A DNA stretch of 32,911 nt from Actinobacteria bacterium OV450 (GTDB taxonomy: Bacteria > Actinomycetota > Actinomycetes > Streptomycetales > Streptomycetaceae), in the NCBI GenBank assembly GCA_001298555.1, contig LJCW01000371.1:1-32911 (forward strand), written 5' to 3'. Position numbers and translations under genes: made by a program. Below are positions 1 through 7,805 of the stretch, piece by piece. Position 1 is the first letter of the stretch. Every line of letters begins with the position of its first letter. Below the pieces are notes generated by a model. The model was given only the letters and a program-made list of their open reading frames with translations, did not search any database and was not told the origin of the DNA.

Positions 1-1
1 G

Positions 2-154
2 ACGGTGGTCGCGGTCGCCGCCGAGAAGAACTCGACCCTGGTGCTGCCGTTCCCGGTGGAGCTCCTGCGTTTCCTGGAGCGCGCCGCCCCGGCGCCGGGC
101 GCACCGGACTCCGCTCCGGCGCCATGCACGACACATCCACACGGGAGGATCTAA
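2..154 (+). CDS. SPFH/band-7 (slipin-like) protein, C-terminal end only
   Basis: The window opens inside this reading frame, so only the last 50 codons are present. The visible part contains AAEKNSTLVLPFPVELLRFL, followed by a Pro/Ala-rich tail and a TAA stop. The pattern EKNST-hydrophobic-PxPxELL is typical of the end of the band-7 domain in stomatin/slipin-type membrane scaffold proteins, which oligomerise at the inner face of the cytoplasmic membrane. The membrane anchor and most of the domain lie upstream of the window. The stop is two bases before the ATG of the next gene, whose ribosome binding site lies inside this frame, so the two are probably cotranscribed. The family call rests on this short stretch only. 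Confidence 0.6.
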   Translation, partial: TVVAVAAEKNSTLVLPFPVELLRFLERAAPAPGAPDSAPAPCTTHPHGRI

Positions 155-156
155 GG

Positions 157-837
157 ATGAACGAGTCCGCCAACGCTGACGGATCCAAGGTCGCGCTATT
201 CGGCAAGCGTTCGGAGACCGCGCCGCGCCAGAGAAGAGCGGAGGAGCCCGCACCCCGCAGTCAGGTACTCACGACCAACGTGGGGCTGCGGATACCGTCC
301 GGGCTGACCTTCGACGACTGGGAGCGGGCCGGACGCCAGCTCTCCGGCATCGTCAATTCCTCGTCCTGGTGGCTGGGCGACTGGCTGGTGTACGGCAAGG
401 ACCACTACACCGACCGCTATCAGCGCGGTCTGCGGGCCGCAGGCCTTCAGTACCAGACGCTCCGCAACTACGCGTGGGTGTCGAGGCGCTTCGAATTACG
501 ACGGCGCCGAGCGGCGCTCACCTTCCAGCACCATGCGGAACTGGCGTCCCTCTCCGTCGAGGAGCAGGAGATGTGGCTGGATCGGGTTGAAGAGATGGAA
601 TGGACGACCAAGCAGTTGCGCAACGCCGTCCGGCTCGGGCGCCGGGACGTGATCGGCCCGCACAAATCCGCCGAGCCGACGCGACAGCTGGCCCTGCCCG
701 GCAACCGCATCCAGTGGTGGCACCGGGCAGCCGCACGCTCGGGCATCGAATTCGACCAATGGGTGCTCGCCACCCTCGACCGGGCCGCGGAGCGGACTCT
801 GGAGGAGGAGGCGGAACGCGCGGGGCTCACGGCGTGA
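157..837 (+). CDS. LmbU-family transcriptional regulator
   Basis: A 226-aa protein. The ATG at 157 was chosen because GGAGG (144-148) lies eight bases upstream; an in-frame ATG at 124 lacks a site. Residues about 45-160 carry the LmbU-family signature: LRIPSGLTFDDWERAGRQL, SSSWWLGDWLVYG, YQTLRNYAWVSRRFE, FQHHAELASL, and a helical segment ending in LRNAVRLGRR. LmbU is the cluster-situated activator of lincomycin biosynthesis, and relatives occur in many actinomycete antibiotic clusters as DNA-binding regulators. No biosynthetic cluster is visible next to this gene, so its target is unknown. It follows an SPFH gene with a two-base gap and ends before a strong convergent terminator at 983-1031. 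The C-terminus is Glu/Ala-rich and probably helical. Confidence 0.85.
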   Translation: MNESANADGSKVALFGKRSETAPRQRRAEEPAPRSQVLTTNVGLRIPSGLTFDDWERAGRQLSGIVNSSSWWLGDWLVYGKDHYTDRYQRGLRAAGLQYQTLRNYAWVSRRFELRRRRAALTFQHHAELASLSVEEQEMWLDRVEEMEWTTKQLRNAVRLGRRDVIGPHKSAEPTRQLALPGNRIQWWHRAAARSGIEFDQWVLATLDRAAERTLEEEAERAGLTA

Positions 838-883
838 CCGGCTCACGGGCGGGGCCGGGACCCTGATCGCCCACTAGCCCACT

Positions 884-945
884 GGCCACACGGATCACAC
901 AGGACACACAGGTCACACACGGGCCACACGGGCCACACGGGCCAT
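884..945. repeat. Imperfect 9-bp tandem repeat
   Basis: About seven copies of a 9-base unit of the type GGCCACACG / GGTCACACA run head to tail in the space between the LmbU-type gene and the convergent terminator. The last copies, from 921, are identical (GGGCCACAC). There are no spacers and no coding potential. It looks like slippage-prone simple sequence. Confidence 0.75.
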
Positions 946-982
946 GTTGGCTCCAATCTTGGCGCCAGCCCGAACCGCACCC

Positions 983-1031
983 CTCATGCGAAACGCTCGG
1001 CCGGGATTCCCGGCCGAGCGTTTCGCATGAG
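983..1031. terminator. Bidirectional terminator, perfect 24-bp inverted repeat
   Basis: Arms 983-1006 and 1008-1031 are perfect reverse complements around one central base, so the folded loop is a few bases long. The stem core is AAACGCTCGGCCGGGA. It lies between two convergent genes, the LmbU-type regulator on plus and the PaiB-like gene on minus, so it can serve both. There is no long U-tract, which is common for actinomycete terminators. Confidence 0.85.
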
Positions 1032-1089
1032 GGCACCGGTCACGGGAACCCGGCCTCGGGGTACGGGCCCCGGCCCGGTCGGCGAGCCG

Positions 1090-1734
1090 TCACGCGAGCC
1101 GGCTCATGAGCTCCGCGGTCTCGCGGTGGCGGCTGCACTCCCGGCTCCCGAAGTCCCGCCGGACCCGGTCACGGACCTCCGGTTCCTGTTCCTGGCTCAG
1201 CTTGAACATGCCGTCGGCGGCCGACACCGTCAGGCGGAACGCCCCGACGGCGGGCAGGATCCGGCGGAAATACCCGAGGGATTCCTCCATGTCCCAGTTG
1301 GATCCGAAACCCTTCTCGAATGCCTGCACGGTGCTCTTCACCACCTCAAGGGTTTCCTCGGTGTCCTCGATCTTCGCGATGCTGCCGCGCACGTGGACCG
1401 ATGTGAAATTCCAGGTGGGTGCCGCCGGGGTTTTGGCGTAGACGGTGGGTGATACGTAGGCGTGCGGGCCCGTGAACGCCAGGAGCGCCGAATCACCGGT
1501 CTCCATGGCACGCCAGTGGGGATTGGCCCTGTTCATGTGCCCGAGCAGGATCGCGCCGGAAAGGTCCGGCGCCCACGGGCCGTCGGTGTCCGGGTCGGGT
1601 ATGACCGGCAGGTGCGTGGCGAACGGAGCCTCCTGGCCCGCCGAGTTGGCGACCATGAGGGCCAGGGGGTTGTTTCTGATCAGATCGACCATCCACGAGG
1701 TCTCAGGCTGGCGATAGAAAGCGGGTACGAACAC
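1090..1734 (-). CDS. FMN-binding negative transcriptional regulator, PaiB family
   Basis: A 214-aa protein read from a GTG at 1734. The frame is open further upstream, but family members start at the equivalent of FVPxFY, and GTG-TTC-GTA-CCC fits this; AAGGGA lies 12 bases upstream. Conserved PaiB-type features appear in order: VFVPAFYRQP, THLPVI (about residue 45), LGHMNRANPHW, and YVSPTVYAKTPAAPTWNF, VHVRG. The family has a split-barrel flavin-binding fold related to pyridoxamine-phosphate oxidases. PaiB of Bacillus subtilis represses sporulation and protease genes, but the biochemical role of most homologues is unknown. Length matches the family. It converges on the LmbU-type gene and has a long upstream region with palindromes. 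Confidence 0.85.
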   Translation of the reverse strand: MFVPAFYRQPETSWMVDLIRNNPLALMVANSAGQEAPFATHLPVIPDPDTDGPWAPDLSGAILLGHMNRANPHWRAMETGDSALLAFTGPHAYVSPTVYAKTPAAPTWNFTSVHVRGSIAKIEDTEETLEVVKSTVQAFEKGFGSNWDMEESLGYFRRILPAVGAFRLTVSAADGMFKLSQEQEPEVRDRVRRDFGSRECSRHRETAELMSRLA

Positions 1735-2252
1735 GGGGAAGAACCGTCCCTTCGATGGCCCTGCGGTGCGAACTCGGCGCGCCCACGGGTATTCGGGATT
1801 CGCATTCCGGGTGGGCAATGCCCGATCAGGAATGCCATTCCACCCGCTGTCCCGTCGACGGGACAAGAGTTCCGGCCCCGCCGCATCCGAATGCAGCCGG
1901 AAAGGGGTGGAATCCCGTATCGGCGGGACAGGAACGGGCACGCGGCGGAACGAGGCTGCGCGGGCGGCCCCGCCGCGACGGAGGGAGGAAGGGGGAGAGA
2001 AGAGGGATCGTCCGACGCCGCACCCGTGGACGGCGGCGACCTCGCCACCGCCGGCGCACCACGGGATGGCGCCATCGATGGCGTCACCGCACACCTCTCC
2101 ACCGTCGACCAAATGTCGCATGCCATAACCAGAAATAACGGTCACTACCATGACACTTCGTCCGCGCGCCCAACGCGATGTGATCCAGCCAAGTCGAGGG
2201 ATGGCGCCCATTGGCCCCTGGAATGGCGTCATTGATGTGCCATCATGACGTC
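1735..2252. other. Gene-free 518-bp divergent intergenic region rich in palindromes
   Basis: No reading frame here has plausible composition. The stretch lies between the divergent PaiB-like and HicB/DrrA-like genes, so it should hold both promoters. It contains a perfect 18-bp palindrome at 1848-1865 (TGTCCCGTCGACGGGACA), a 12-bp palindrome at 2065-2076 (GATGGCGCCATC), an inverted pair ATTCCACCC (1837-1845) with GGGTGGAAT downstream near 1904, and CATTCC...GGAATG enclosing GGGCAATGCCC at about 1803-1834. These are candidate operator sites; no regulator can be assigned. Confidence 0.5.
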
Positions 2253-2255
2253 ATG
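2244..2255 (+). promoter_or_regulatory. Perfect palindrome overlapping a start codon
   Basis: CATGACGTCATG is a perfect 12-bp palindrome whose last three bases are the ATG of the HicB/DrrA-like chimera. No ribosome binding site precedes that ATG, so translation may be leaderless. A palindrome over the start would suit an operator for autorepression. Function is inferred from symmetry and position only. Confidence 0.4.
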
Positions 2256-2858
2256 GACCTGACGCCGTATGTCGAGCACCTCCGACGCGAGCTCACGGCC
2301 GTCGCCGAAGCGGGTGACGGCACCCGAGCGCTCGCGGAACGGCTGGCCGCCCCGCTGGAGTCGGCGGCCCGGCTGGTCCTGCTCAACGCCCTGGCCGAGG
2401 CCATGAGCCAGGTCAGCCGTGAGCTGGCCCCCGGTTCCGTGATCCTGCGGCTCGACGGCCTGTCCCCGGAGTTCGTGGTGACCCCGCCGGCCCCGGACAC
2501 CGGCCGGACCGGGACCAAGCCTCGCGGACCCCGGCGCCCGGCCGCTCCCACCCCCGGGGACCGGCGCGGTCACATCCGGCTCCGGTTCGCCGACGCGCCC
2601 GTGTACGAAGCGGCGGTCGCGGCGTTCGGACCGGTGCCGCGGGACGACGACGCCCTGTCCCTCTACGTCCCCACCGACGGCGGCGTCCACGCGCTGCGGT
2701 CCGTCCTGGACGTACTGGACCGCGCGTCGATCGAAGCCGAGGCCCTCACCGTGCACTCCCCGGACCTGGACACCGTCTTCCGCAGCGTCACCGGCGCTCC
2801 GGCCGCCGGTGCCCCGGACCCGCCACCCGCACGGGACCCCGCGGACGACGGGCCGTGA
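2253..2858 (+). CDS. Chimeric protein: HicB-like N-terminus joined to DrrA-type ABC ATPase tail
   Basis: A 201-aa protein. The ATG at 2253 is preferred because MDLTPYVEHLRREL is the usual start of a common Streptomyces family annotated as HicB-like antitoxin; residues 1-80 match that family and include LESAARLVLLNALAEAM and LRLDGLSPEFVVTPP. After a Pro/Arg-rich linker (about 81-106), residues 107-182 resemble the C-terminal accessory domain of daunorubicin-resistance (DrrA-type) ABC ATPases: LYVPTDGGVHALRSVLDVLD, then VHSPDLDTVF. There is no Walker A, signature or Walker B motif, so it cannot be an ATPase. In related genomes (from memory) the HicB-like gene stands upstream of a DUF4097 gene and a DrrA-type ABC ATPase; an internal deletion would give this fusion. 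The frame is intact and an MMPL exporter follows 84 bp later. Confidence 0.6.
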   Translation: MDLTPYVEHLRRELTAVAEAGDGTRALAERLAAPLESAARLVLLNALAEAMSQVSRELAPGSVILRLDGLSPEFVVTPPAPDTGRTGTKPRGPRRPAAPTPGDRRGHIRLRFADAPVYEAAVAAFGPVPRDDDALSLYVPTDGGVHALRSVLDVLDRASIEAEALTVHSPDLDTVFRSVTGAPAAGAPDPPPARDPADDGP

Positions 2859-2942
2859 ACCCGCGGACCTCCCACCGACCGCCGCCCCCACACCCACGAC
2901 CCACCGCTCGCCCGGCATTGTCCGGTTAGGAGTTCTTTCGCT

Positions 2943-5225
2943 GTGGCTACAGTCCTGTACAAACTCGGCCGCCTGGCCTTCCGCCGCAGGGGCCTCACCC
3001 TCCTGTTGTGGATCCTGGTCTTCGCGGGCGGGGTGCTCGCCGCCGCTTCCGCCCCGCCCCTCCCCTCCGACACGTTCACCATGCCGGGTACGGAGACCCA
3101 GAAGGCCTACGACCTCCTGAAGGAGAAGTTCCCCGACATCAGCACCGACGGCGCCAAGGCCCGGGTCGTGGTGCGGGCACCGGCCGGCGCCGGACTCGCC
3201 GACCCGGAGCAGAAGGCGAAGGTCGACGCACTCGTCGCCGACCTCACCCGCTCGCCCGAAGTCGTCAGCGCCGTCGACCCGTTCCAGGGTCAGGCCGTCA
3301 GCAAGGACGGCACCACCGGGTTCGTGTCCGTCGCGTACGAGGTCGGTGCGACCAGCATGAGCCCGGAGGCACACGCCGCGCTCACCAAGGCCGTGTCCGA
3401 TGCCCGCGCGAGCGGCCTGACGGTGGAGATGGGCGGCGACGCGGTACCGCCGTCCCAGTCGATGGGCTCGGGCGAGATCATCGGGCTCACCGTCGCCGCC
3501 CTGGTCCTGCTCGTCACCTTCGGTTCCCTGGTGGCGGCCGGCATGCCGCTGCTGACCGCACTGCTCGGCGTCGGCGTCGGCATCTGCGGCATCGTCGCCC
3601 TGGGCAGCGCCCTCGGCCTGTCCTCCACGACCTCCACGCTCGCCCTGATGCTCGGCCTCGCCGTGGGCATCGACTACGCCCTGTTCATCATCTCCCGCTA
3701 CCGCGCGGAGATCGGCGACGGGCGGGAGCGGGACGCGGCCGCGGGCCGGGCCGTGGGCACCGCCGGTTCGGCCGTCGTCTTCGCGGGCCTGACCGTGGTC
3801 GTGGCGCTCGTCGGCCTCGCAGTCGTCAACATCCCGCTGCTGACCAAGATGGGCCTGGCCGGCGCCGGCACCGTCGTCGTCGCCGTCCTGGTCGCCGTCA
3901 CCCTCGTGCCCGCGCTGCTCGGGTTCGCCCCGGTCAAGGTGCTGCGCCGCCGGGACCGCGCCGAGCAGTACGGCAAGCCCGCCTCCGCGCGCACGCTGCG
4001 GAAGGCCGAGAAGCGGGCGGGCAAGACGGACGGCGCGCTCGCGGTGCGCTGGGCCCGCCTGGTGCTGCGGCGGCCGGTCGCGGTGCTCCTGGTGGGAGTG
4101 GTCGGGCTCGGCGCCGTCGCCGTCCCCGCCGCCAGCCTGGAACTCGGGCTCCCGTCCGAGGGCACGATGGCCGTCGAGACGACCCAGCGCAAGGCGTACG
4201 ACCTGGTCACCGAATCGTTCGGGCCCGGCTCCAACGGCCCCCTGATGGTGACGGTGGAGGCCAAGGACGCGGCGGCGGCCGCCGCGACCGTCGGCGAGCG
4301 GCTCTCCCGTCAGAACGGCGTGGTCTCGGTGAGCCCGCCGCAGGCCAACAAGGCGGGCGACACCGCGATCGTCAACGTGGTCCCGGCCACCGGCCCCGCC
4401 GACCTCAGGACCGAGGACCTCGTCCGCTCCCTGCGCGAGGCCGCGCACGGGATGGAGGCGGACACCGGAGCGCGTGTGCTGGTGGCCGGACAGACGGCGA
4501 TGTTCATCGACTTCTCCGAGACCCTGGACGAGGCGCTCGTGCCCTACCTCGCCCTGGTCGTCGGGCTGGCGTTCGTGCTCCTGATGCTGGTCTTCCGATC
4601 CGTCCTCGTGCCGCTCAAGGCCGCGCTCGGCTTCCTGCTCTCGGTCGCCGCCGCCCTCGGCGCGGTCGTGGCGGTGTTCCAGTGGGGCTGGCTGGCGGAC
4701 GTCTTCGGAGTGGACGAGCCCGGTCCCGTGATGAGCACGATGCCGATCTTCATGATCGGTGTGGTCTTCGGCCTGGCGATGGACTACGAGGTCTTCCTGG
4801 TCACCCGGATGCGGGAGGCGTACACCCACGGCGCGGCCACCCGGGAGGCCGTGGTGACCGGATTCCGGTACGGCGGCCGGGTGGTGGCCGCGGCGGCGCT
4901 CATCATGATCAGCGTGTTCTCGGGCTTCATCCTGCAGGACAACGACTTCATCCAGATGATCGGCTTCGGCCTGGCGGTCGCGGTGCTGTTCGACGCGTTC
5001 GTCGTCAGGATGGCCATCGTGCCGGCGCTGTTCGCCCTGCTGGGCGACCGGGCCTGGTGGATCCCCCGCTGGCTCGACCGGGTCCTGCCCCACATGGACG
5101 TGGAGGGCGCCCGGCTGTCATCGGCCGGCCCGGCCACGACGACCGTGCCGCGTACCCGTAGCGGGTCGGCCCCGGTGCCCCCGGCCCCACCGGCACCCCC
5201 GGTCCACCCCGACCGGCGCGCGTGA
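2943..5225 (+). CDS. MMPL-family (RND-type) membrane transporter
   Basis: A 760-aa protein starting with GTG at 2943; AGGAG (2928-2932) lies ten bases upstream. It is an inner-membrane exporter of the MMPL/ActII-3 type, which uses proton motive force to export lipids, pigments or antibiotics. It has the expected two-fold layout: a first membrane helix (about residues 18-38), an extracytoplasmic domain (about 40-175), five helices (about 178-335), then the same order again with the second block of helices at about 535-725. The paired motifs at the start of a cytoplasmic loop are visible: GIDYALFIISRYR (near 243) and AMDYEVFLVTRMREA (near 612). The C-terminus is Pro/Ala-rich and disordered. It is followed by a strong terminator. 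The substrate cannot be read from the sequence. Confidence 0.93.
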   Translation: MATVLYKLGRLAFRRRGLTLLLWILVFAGGVLAAASAPPLPSDTFTMPGTETQKAYDLLKEKFPDISTDGAKARVVVRAPAGAGLADPEQKAKVDALVADLTRSPEVVSAVDPFQGQAVSKDGTTGFVSVAYEVGATSMSPEAHAALTKAVSDARASGLTVEMGGDAVPPSQSMGSGEIIGLTVAALVLLVTFGSLVAAGMPLLTALLGVGVGICGIVALGSALGLSSTTSTLALMLGLAVGIDYALFIISRYRAEIGDGRERDAAAGRAVGTAGSAVVFAGLTVVVALVGLAVVNIPLLTKMGLAGAGTVVVAVLVAVTLVPALLGFAPVKVLRRRDRAEQYGKPASARTLRKAEKRAGKTDGALAVRWARLVLRRPVAVLLVGVVGLGAVAVPAASLELGLPSEGTMAVETTQRKAYDLVTESFGPGSNGPLMVTVEAKDAAAAAATVGERLSRQNGVVSVSPPQANKAGDTAIVNVVPATGPADLRTEDLVRSLREAAHGMEADTGARVLVAGQTAMFIDFSETLDEALVPYLALVVGLAFVLLMLVFRSVLVPLKAALGFLLSVAAALGAVVAVFQWGWLADVFGVDEPGPVMSTMPIFMIGVVFGLAMDYEVFLVTRMREAYTHGAATREAVVTGFRYGGRVVAAAALIMISVFSGFILQDNDFIQMIGFGLAVAVLFDAFVVRMAIVPALFALLGDRAWWIPRWLDRVLPHMDVEGARLSSAGPATTTVPRTRSGSAPVPPAPPAPPVHPDRRA

Positions 5226-5234
5226 CCGGGGAGG

Positions 5235-5266
5235 GGACGGCCCGGCGGACCTCCGCCGGGCCGTCC
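5235..5266 (+). terminator. Terminator of the MMPL gene
   Basis: Perfect 15-bp stem GGACGGCCCGGCGGA / TCCGCCGGGCCGTCC with a two-base centre, nine bases after the MMPL stop. Confidence 0.85.
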
Positions 5267-5421
5267 CTCCGGCCGCTGCCGGCGCCGCCGAAGGCAGCGC
5301 CGACGGCACCGCTGCCGGTACCACTGCCGCGCTGCCGGTACCGCGGACGACCCTGCTCGGAACGTGAACGTCCCCTCGGCCTGCCCGAACGGGTCGGCCC
5401 GCCCACGAATGGAGTGGCTCA

Positions 5422-6333
5422 GTGAGTGTGACCTCCGCCCTGGAATCCGATGACCCTGCCCCGGCCGCGCAGGACCTGCCGTGGCCGGCCGAGCTTCTGG
5501 GTCGGACGGTGGTGGTGAAGTTCGGTGGGAACGCGATGGTGGATCCGGCGTTGCACCGGACGTTCGCGCAGGACGTGGTGGAGTTGTGGCAGGCGGGTCT
5601 GCGGCCGGTGGTCGTGCATGGTGGTGGGCCGCAGATCAGTGCGCTGTTGGACCGGTTGGGGCTGGAGTCGCGGTTCGAGGCGGGGCTGCGGGTGACGACG
5701 CCGGAGACGATGGATGTCGTGCGGATGGTGTTGACCGGTCGGGTGCAGCGTGAGCTGGTGGGGGCGATCAACGCGCACGGGCCGTTCGCGGTGGGGCTGT
5801 CGGGTGAGGACGCGCACACGATGACGGCGGTGCGGCGGCCGGCCTGGGTGGAGGGCCGGGCGGTGGACATAGGCCTGGTCGGTGATGTGGTGGCGGTGGA
5901 CGCGGGGGTGATCGGCTCGTTGCTGGAGCAGGGCCGTATCCCGGTGGTGTCGCCGGTGGCGCGGGGTGAGGACGGCCAGGTCTACAACGTCAACGCGGAC
6001 CTGGCGGCTTCGGCGCTGGCCGTGGCCCTGGGTGCGGACCGGCTGGTGGTGATGACCGACGTCGAGGGCCTGTACGCGGACTGGCCGCACAGCACCGAGG
6101 TGATCGGCCGGCTGACGGCCGGTGAACTGGACGTGCTGCTGCCCGGCCTGGCGAGCGGCATGCTCCCCAAGATGGAAGGCTGCCTGCGCGCCGTACGGGC
6201 CGGCGTCCCCAAGGCGCAGGTCATCGACGGCCGTACACCCCACGCACTGCTGCGCGGAGTCTTCACCGAGAACGCACCGGGCACCACGGTGGTCCCGGAC
6301 GACGGACCGGCCGGTGACCGTAGCGCCCTGTGA
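5422..6333 (+). CDS. argB: Acetylglutamate kinase
   Basis: A 303-aa protein from GTG at 5422 with GGAG seven bases upstream. ArgB phosphorylates N-acetyl-L-glutamate with ATP, the second step of arginine synthesis, in the cytoplasm. Amino-acid kinase motifs are in place: VVVKFGGNAM near residue 30 (phosphate-binding Lys/Gly-Gly), VVVHGGGPQI near 67 (substrate-binding loop), NVNADLAASALAVALGA near 190, and LVVMTDVEGLY and GMLPKMEGCLRAV near the C-terminus (nucleotide and Arg-site region). Length is normal. In Streptomyces argB normally lies in an argCJBDR cluster; here it stands alone between an MMPL exporter and a broken gene, with no ARG-box-like site seen upstream. It may be a second copy, possibly tied to secondary metabolism; that is inference. 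Confidence 0.95.
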   Translation: MSVTSALESDDPAPAAQDLPWPAELLGRTVVVKFGGNAMVDPALHRTFAQDVVELWQAGLRPVVVHGGGPQISALLDRLGLESRFEAGLRVTTPETMDVVRMVLTGRVQRELVGAINAHGPFAVGLSGEDAHTMTAVRRPAWVEGRAVDIGLVGDVVAVDAGVIGSLLEQGRIPVVSPVARGEDGQVYNVNADLAASALAVALGADRLVVMTDVEGLYADWPHSTEVIGRLTAGELDVLLPGLASGMLPKMEGCLRAVRAGVPKAQVIDGRTPHALLRGVFTENAPGTTVVPDDGPAGDRSAL

Positions 6334-6344
6334 CATCGCCGGGG

Positions 6345-6370
6345 CGCGGCCAGCTTCGGAGACGGCCGCG
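6345..6370 (+). terminator. Probable terminator after argB
   Basis: CGCGGCC / GGCCGCG, a 7-bp stem with a 12-base loop, begins 11 bases after the argB stop. Confidence 0.5.
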
Positions 6371-6478
6371 TCGGCTGCGAGAATTGCGCTCCGAGGCTGG
6401 AATCAGACCTCGTGGCCCAGTCGGCGGTTCAGCCTGTCGCCGAGGTTGATCAACAAGCGATCTGTACAGGAGACGACG

Positions 6479-7683
6479 ATGAGTGCGCAGCAGCCACGCA
6501 TCCTGCTGGTTACCAGCTTCGCCGACACAGAGAACCGGCGCCCTGGCGCAGGCAGCAGGGCTGCTGGGCCAGTGGCACTCCCCCACTTCTGCTCTTCTCC
6601 CCCGCATCGCCGCCCGCCTGAACGACCCTGCCTGCGAGGCCCGATTCCGGGCAGCTGAGCTGCTGGCTTGCCTTGGCCCCGCAGCCGCTGCCCACGCCGA
6701 CGAGGTAGCCGCGCTGCTCGGCGACAACACCGCGAGGACGACCCGAATGCGGCAGACCGTCGGCGAGGCTGCTTTGTGGGCTCTGGCCAGGATGAACGAC
6801 CCTCGCTGCCTCCCGGGCCTGATCGAGCTGCTAGCCGGCATGCGGTCCGGGTTCGCGTCGAGCTCCGCCAGCTACCCCGCCACCGCCGGCTCGCACCATG
6901 CGGTCCTCCCCTCGCTGCCTGAGGTACTCCGATACCTTGCGGACCATGCCGAGCAGTTGCTGCCGGCGGTCTGCAACACGCTCGGTACGAGCACGGACCA
7001 GCAGGTGATCAACCGTTTCTGCCAGGTGCTGGCGGGCTGGGGTCCTGCGGCCAAGGCAGCGGTACCGGCGCTTGTCAGCCTCATGGAGGACGACCGGCAC
7101 TGGAACAGCGCGGCACTCGCCCTCGCAGGCATCGGACCAGCCGGCAACGGGGCCCAGGAACTGCTGCTGACTCGGGCGGACACAGGGGGGACGCACACGG
7201 AGCTGGCGGCATGGGCCTACTGGAAAGTCGGTGGTGAGCCAGGACATGCCGCTCCTGAAGGTATGCGAACGGGCCGCGGCCCAGGGAAGCATCCCGCGTC
7301 CTGTCCTACGCAAGCTCGCCGACCTCGGCCCACACGCTGCCCGCTTCGCGGACCGGCTCCGGGCGATGACCACCGACACCGACCCCTGGACCCGCGTCGA
7401 GGCAGCCCACGCCCTGTGGGCCGCGACCGGCGACACCCAGACCGCCGTCCCCGCGCTGATGACCGCCGTGCAAGGCCTGGCCAAAGGCGACTACCTGCCA
7501 GTCATGCTCCCGGCCGTGCGCCACCTGACACAGATCGGCCCCGCCGCGCGGCCCGCCGCCCAACTCCTGCACGCCGTACCCCGCCAAGATCCGCGCCTAC
7601 GCAGCAGCGGCGCCTGGCGCGGCTTCACCCAGGACGAAGACATCCGCACTGCCGTCGACGAACTCCTCGCCCTCTACGGGTAA
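6479..7683 (+). pseudogene. Broken HEAT-repeat protein gene
   Basis: The ATG at 6479 has a good AGGAG site and begins MSAQQPRILLVTSFADTEN, but this frame soon becomes nonsense. HEAT-like coding sequence is found from about 6530 in another frame (ALAQAAGLLGQW, LPRIAARLNDPACEARFRAA, VPALVSLMEDD), and from about 7231 it continues in a third frame (LKVCERAAAQGS, VRHLTQIGPAARPAAQLLH) to the stop at 7683. So the gene has a damaged N-terminus, probably a deletion joining a foreign start, and a frame break between about 7225 and 7250. HEAT repeats are helical hairpins that bind protein or nucleic acid; about eight can be recognised as alternating helices with conserved Ala, Leu and Pro. The original function is unknown. 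The helicase starts 122 bp downstream. Confidence 0.7.
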
Positions 7684-7805
7684 CCCGTCCATCACCGCCT
7701 GGGGGCACTGAAAGGTCTGAACGCCAGGGGCCCTTACCGTCATACGAGGCTGGAAGAAGACGGGGCTGGGCCGTCCCTTCGCCGACAGGTCAGGGAGTTG
7801 TTGGG

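Noticed and set aside
884..945. Possible CRISPR array
   Set aside because: Units are 9 bp and directly adjacent with no spacers; no cas genes anywhere in the window.
2229..5093. 954-codon open frame on the minus strand
   Set aside because: It is the exact antisense of the MMPL gene, with His/Asp/Arg/Gly-biased composition typical of a GC-rich shadow, no domain and no ribosome site.
5419..6336. 305-codon minus frame
   Set aside because: Antisense shadow of argB, very rich in His and Arg.
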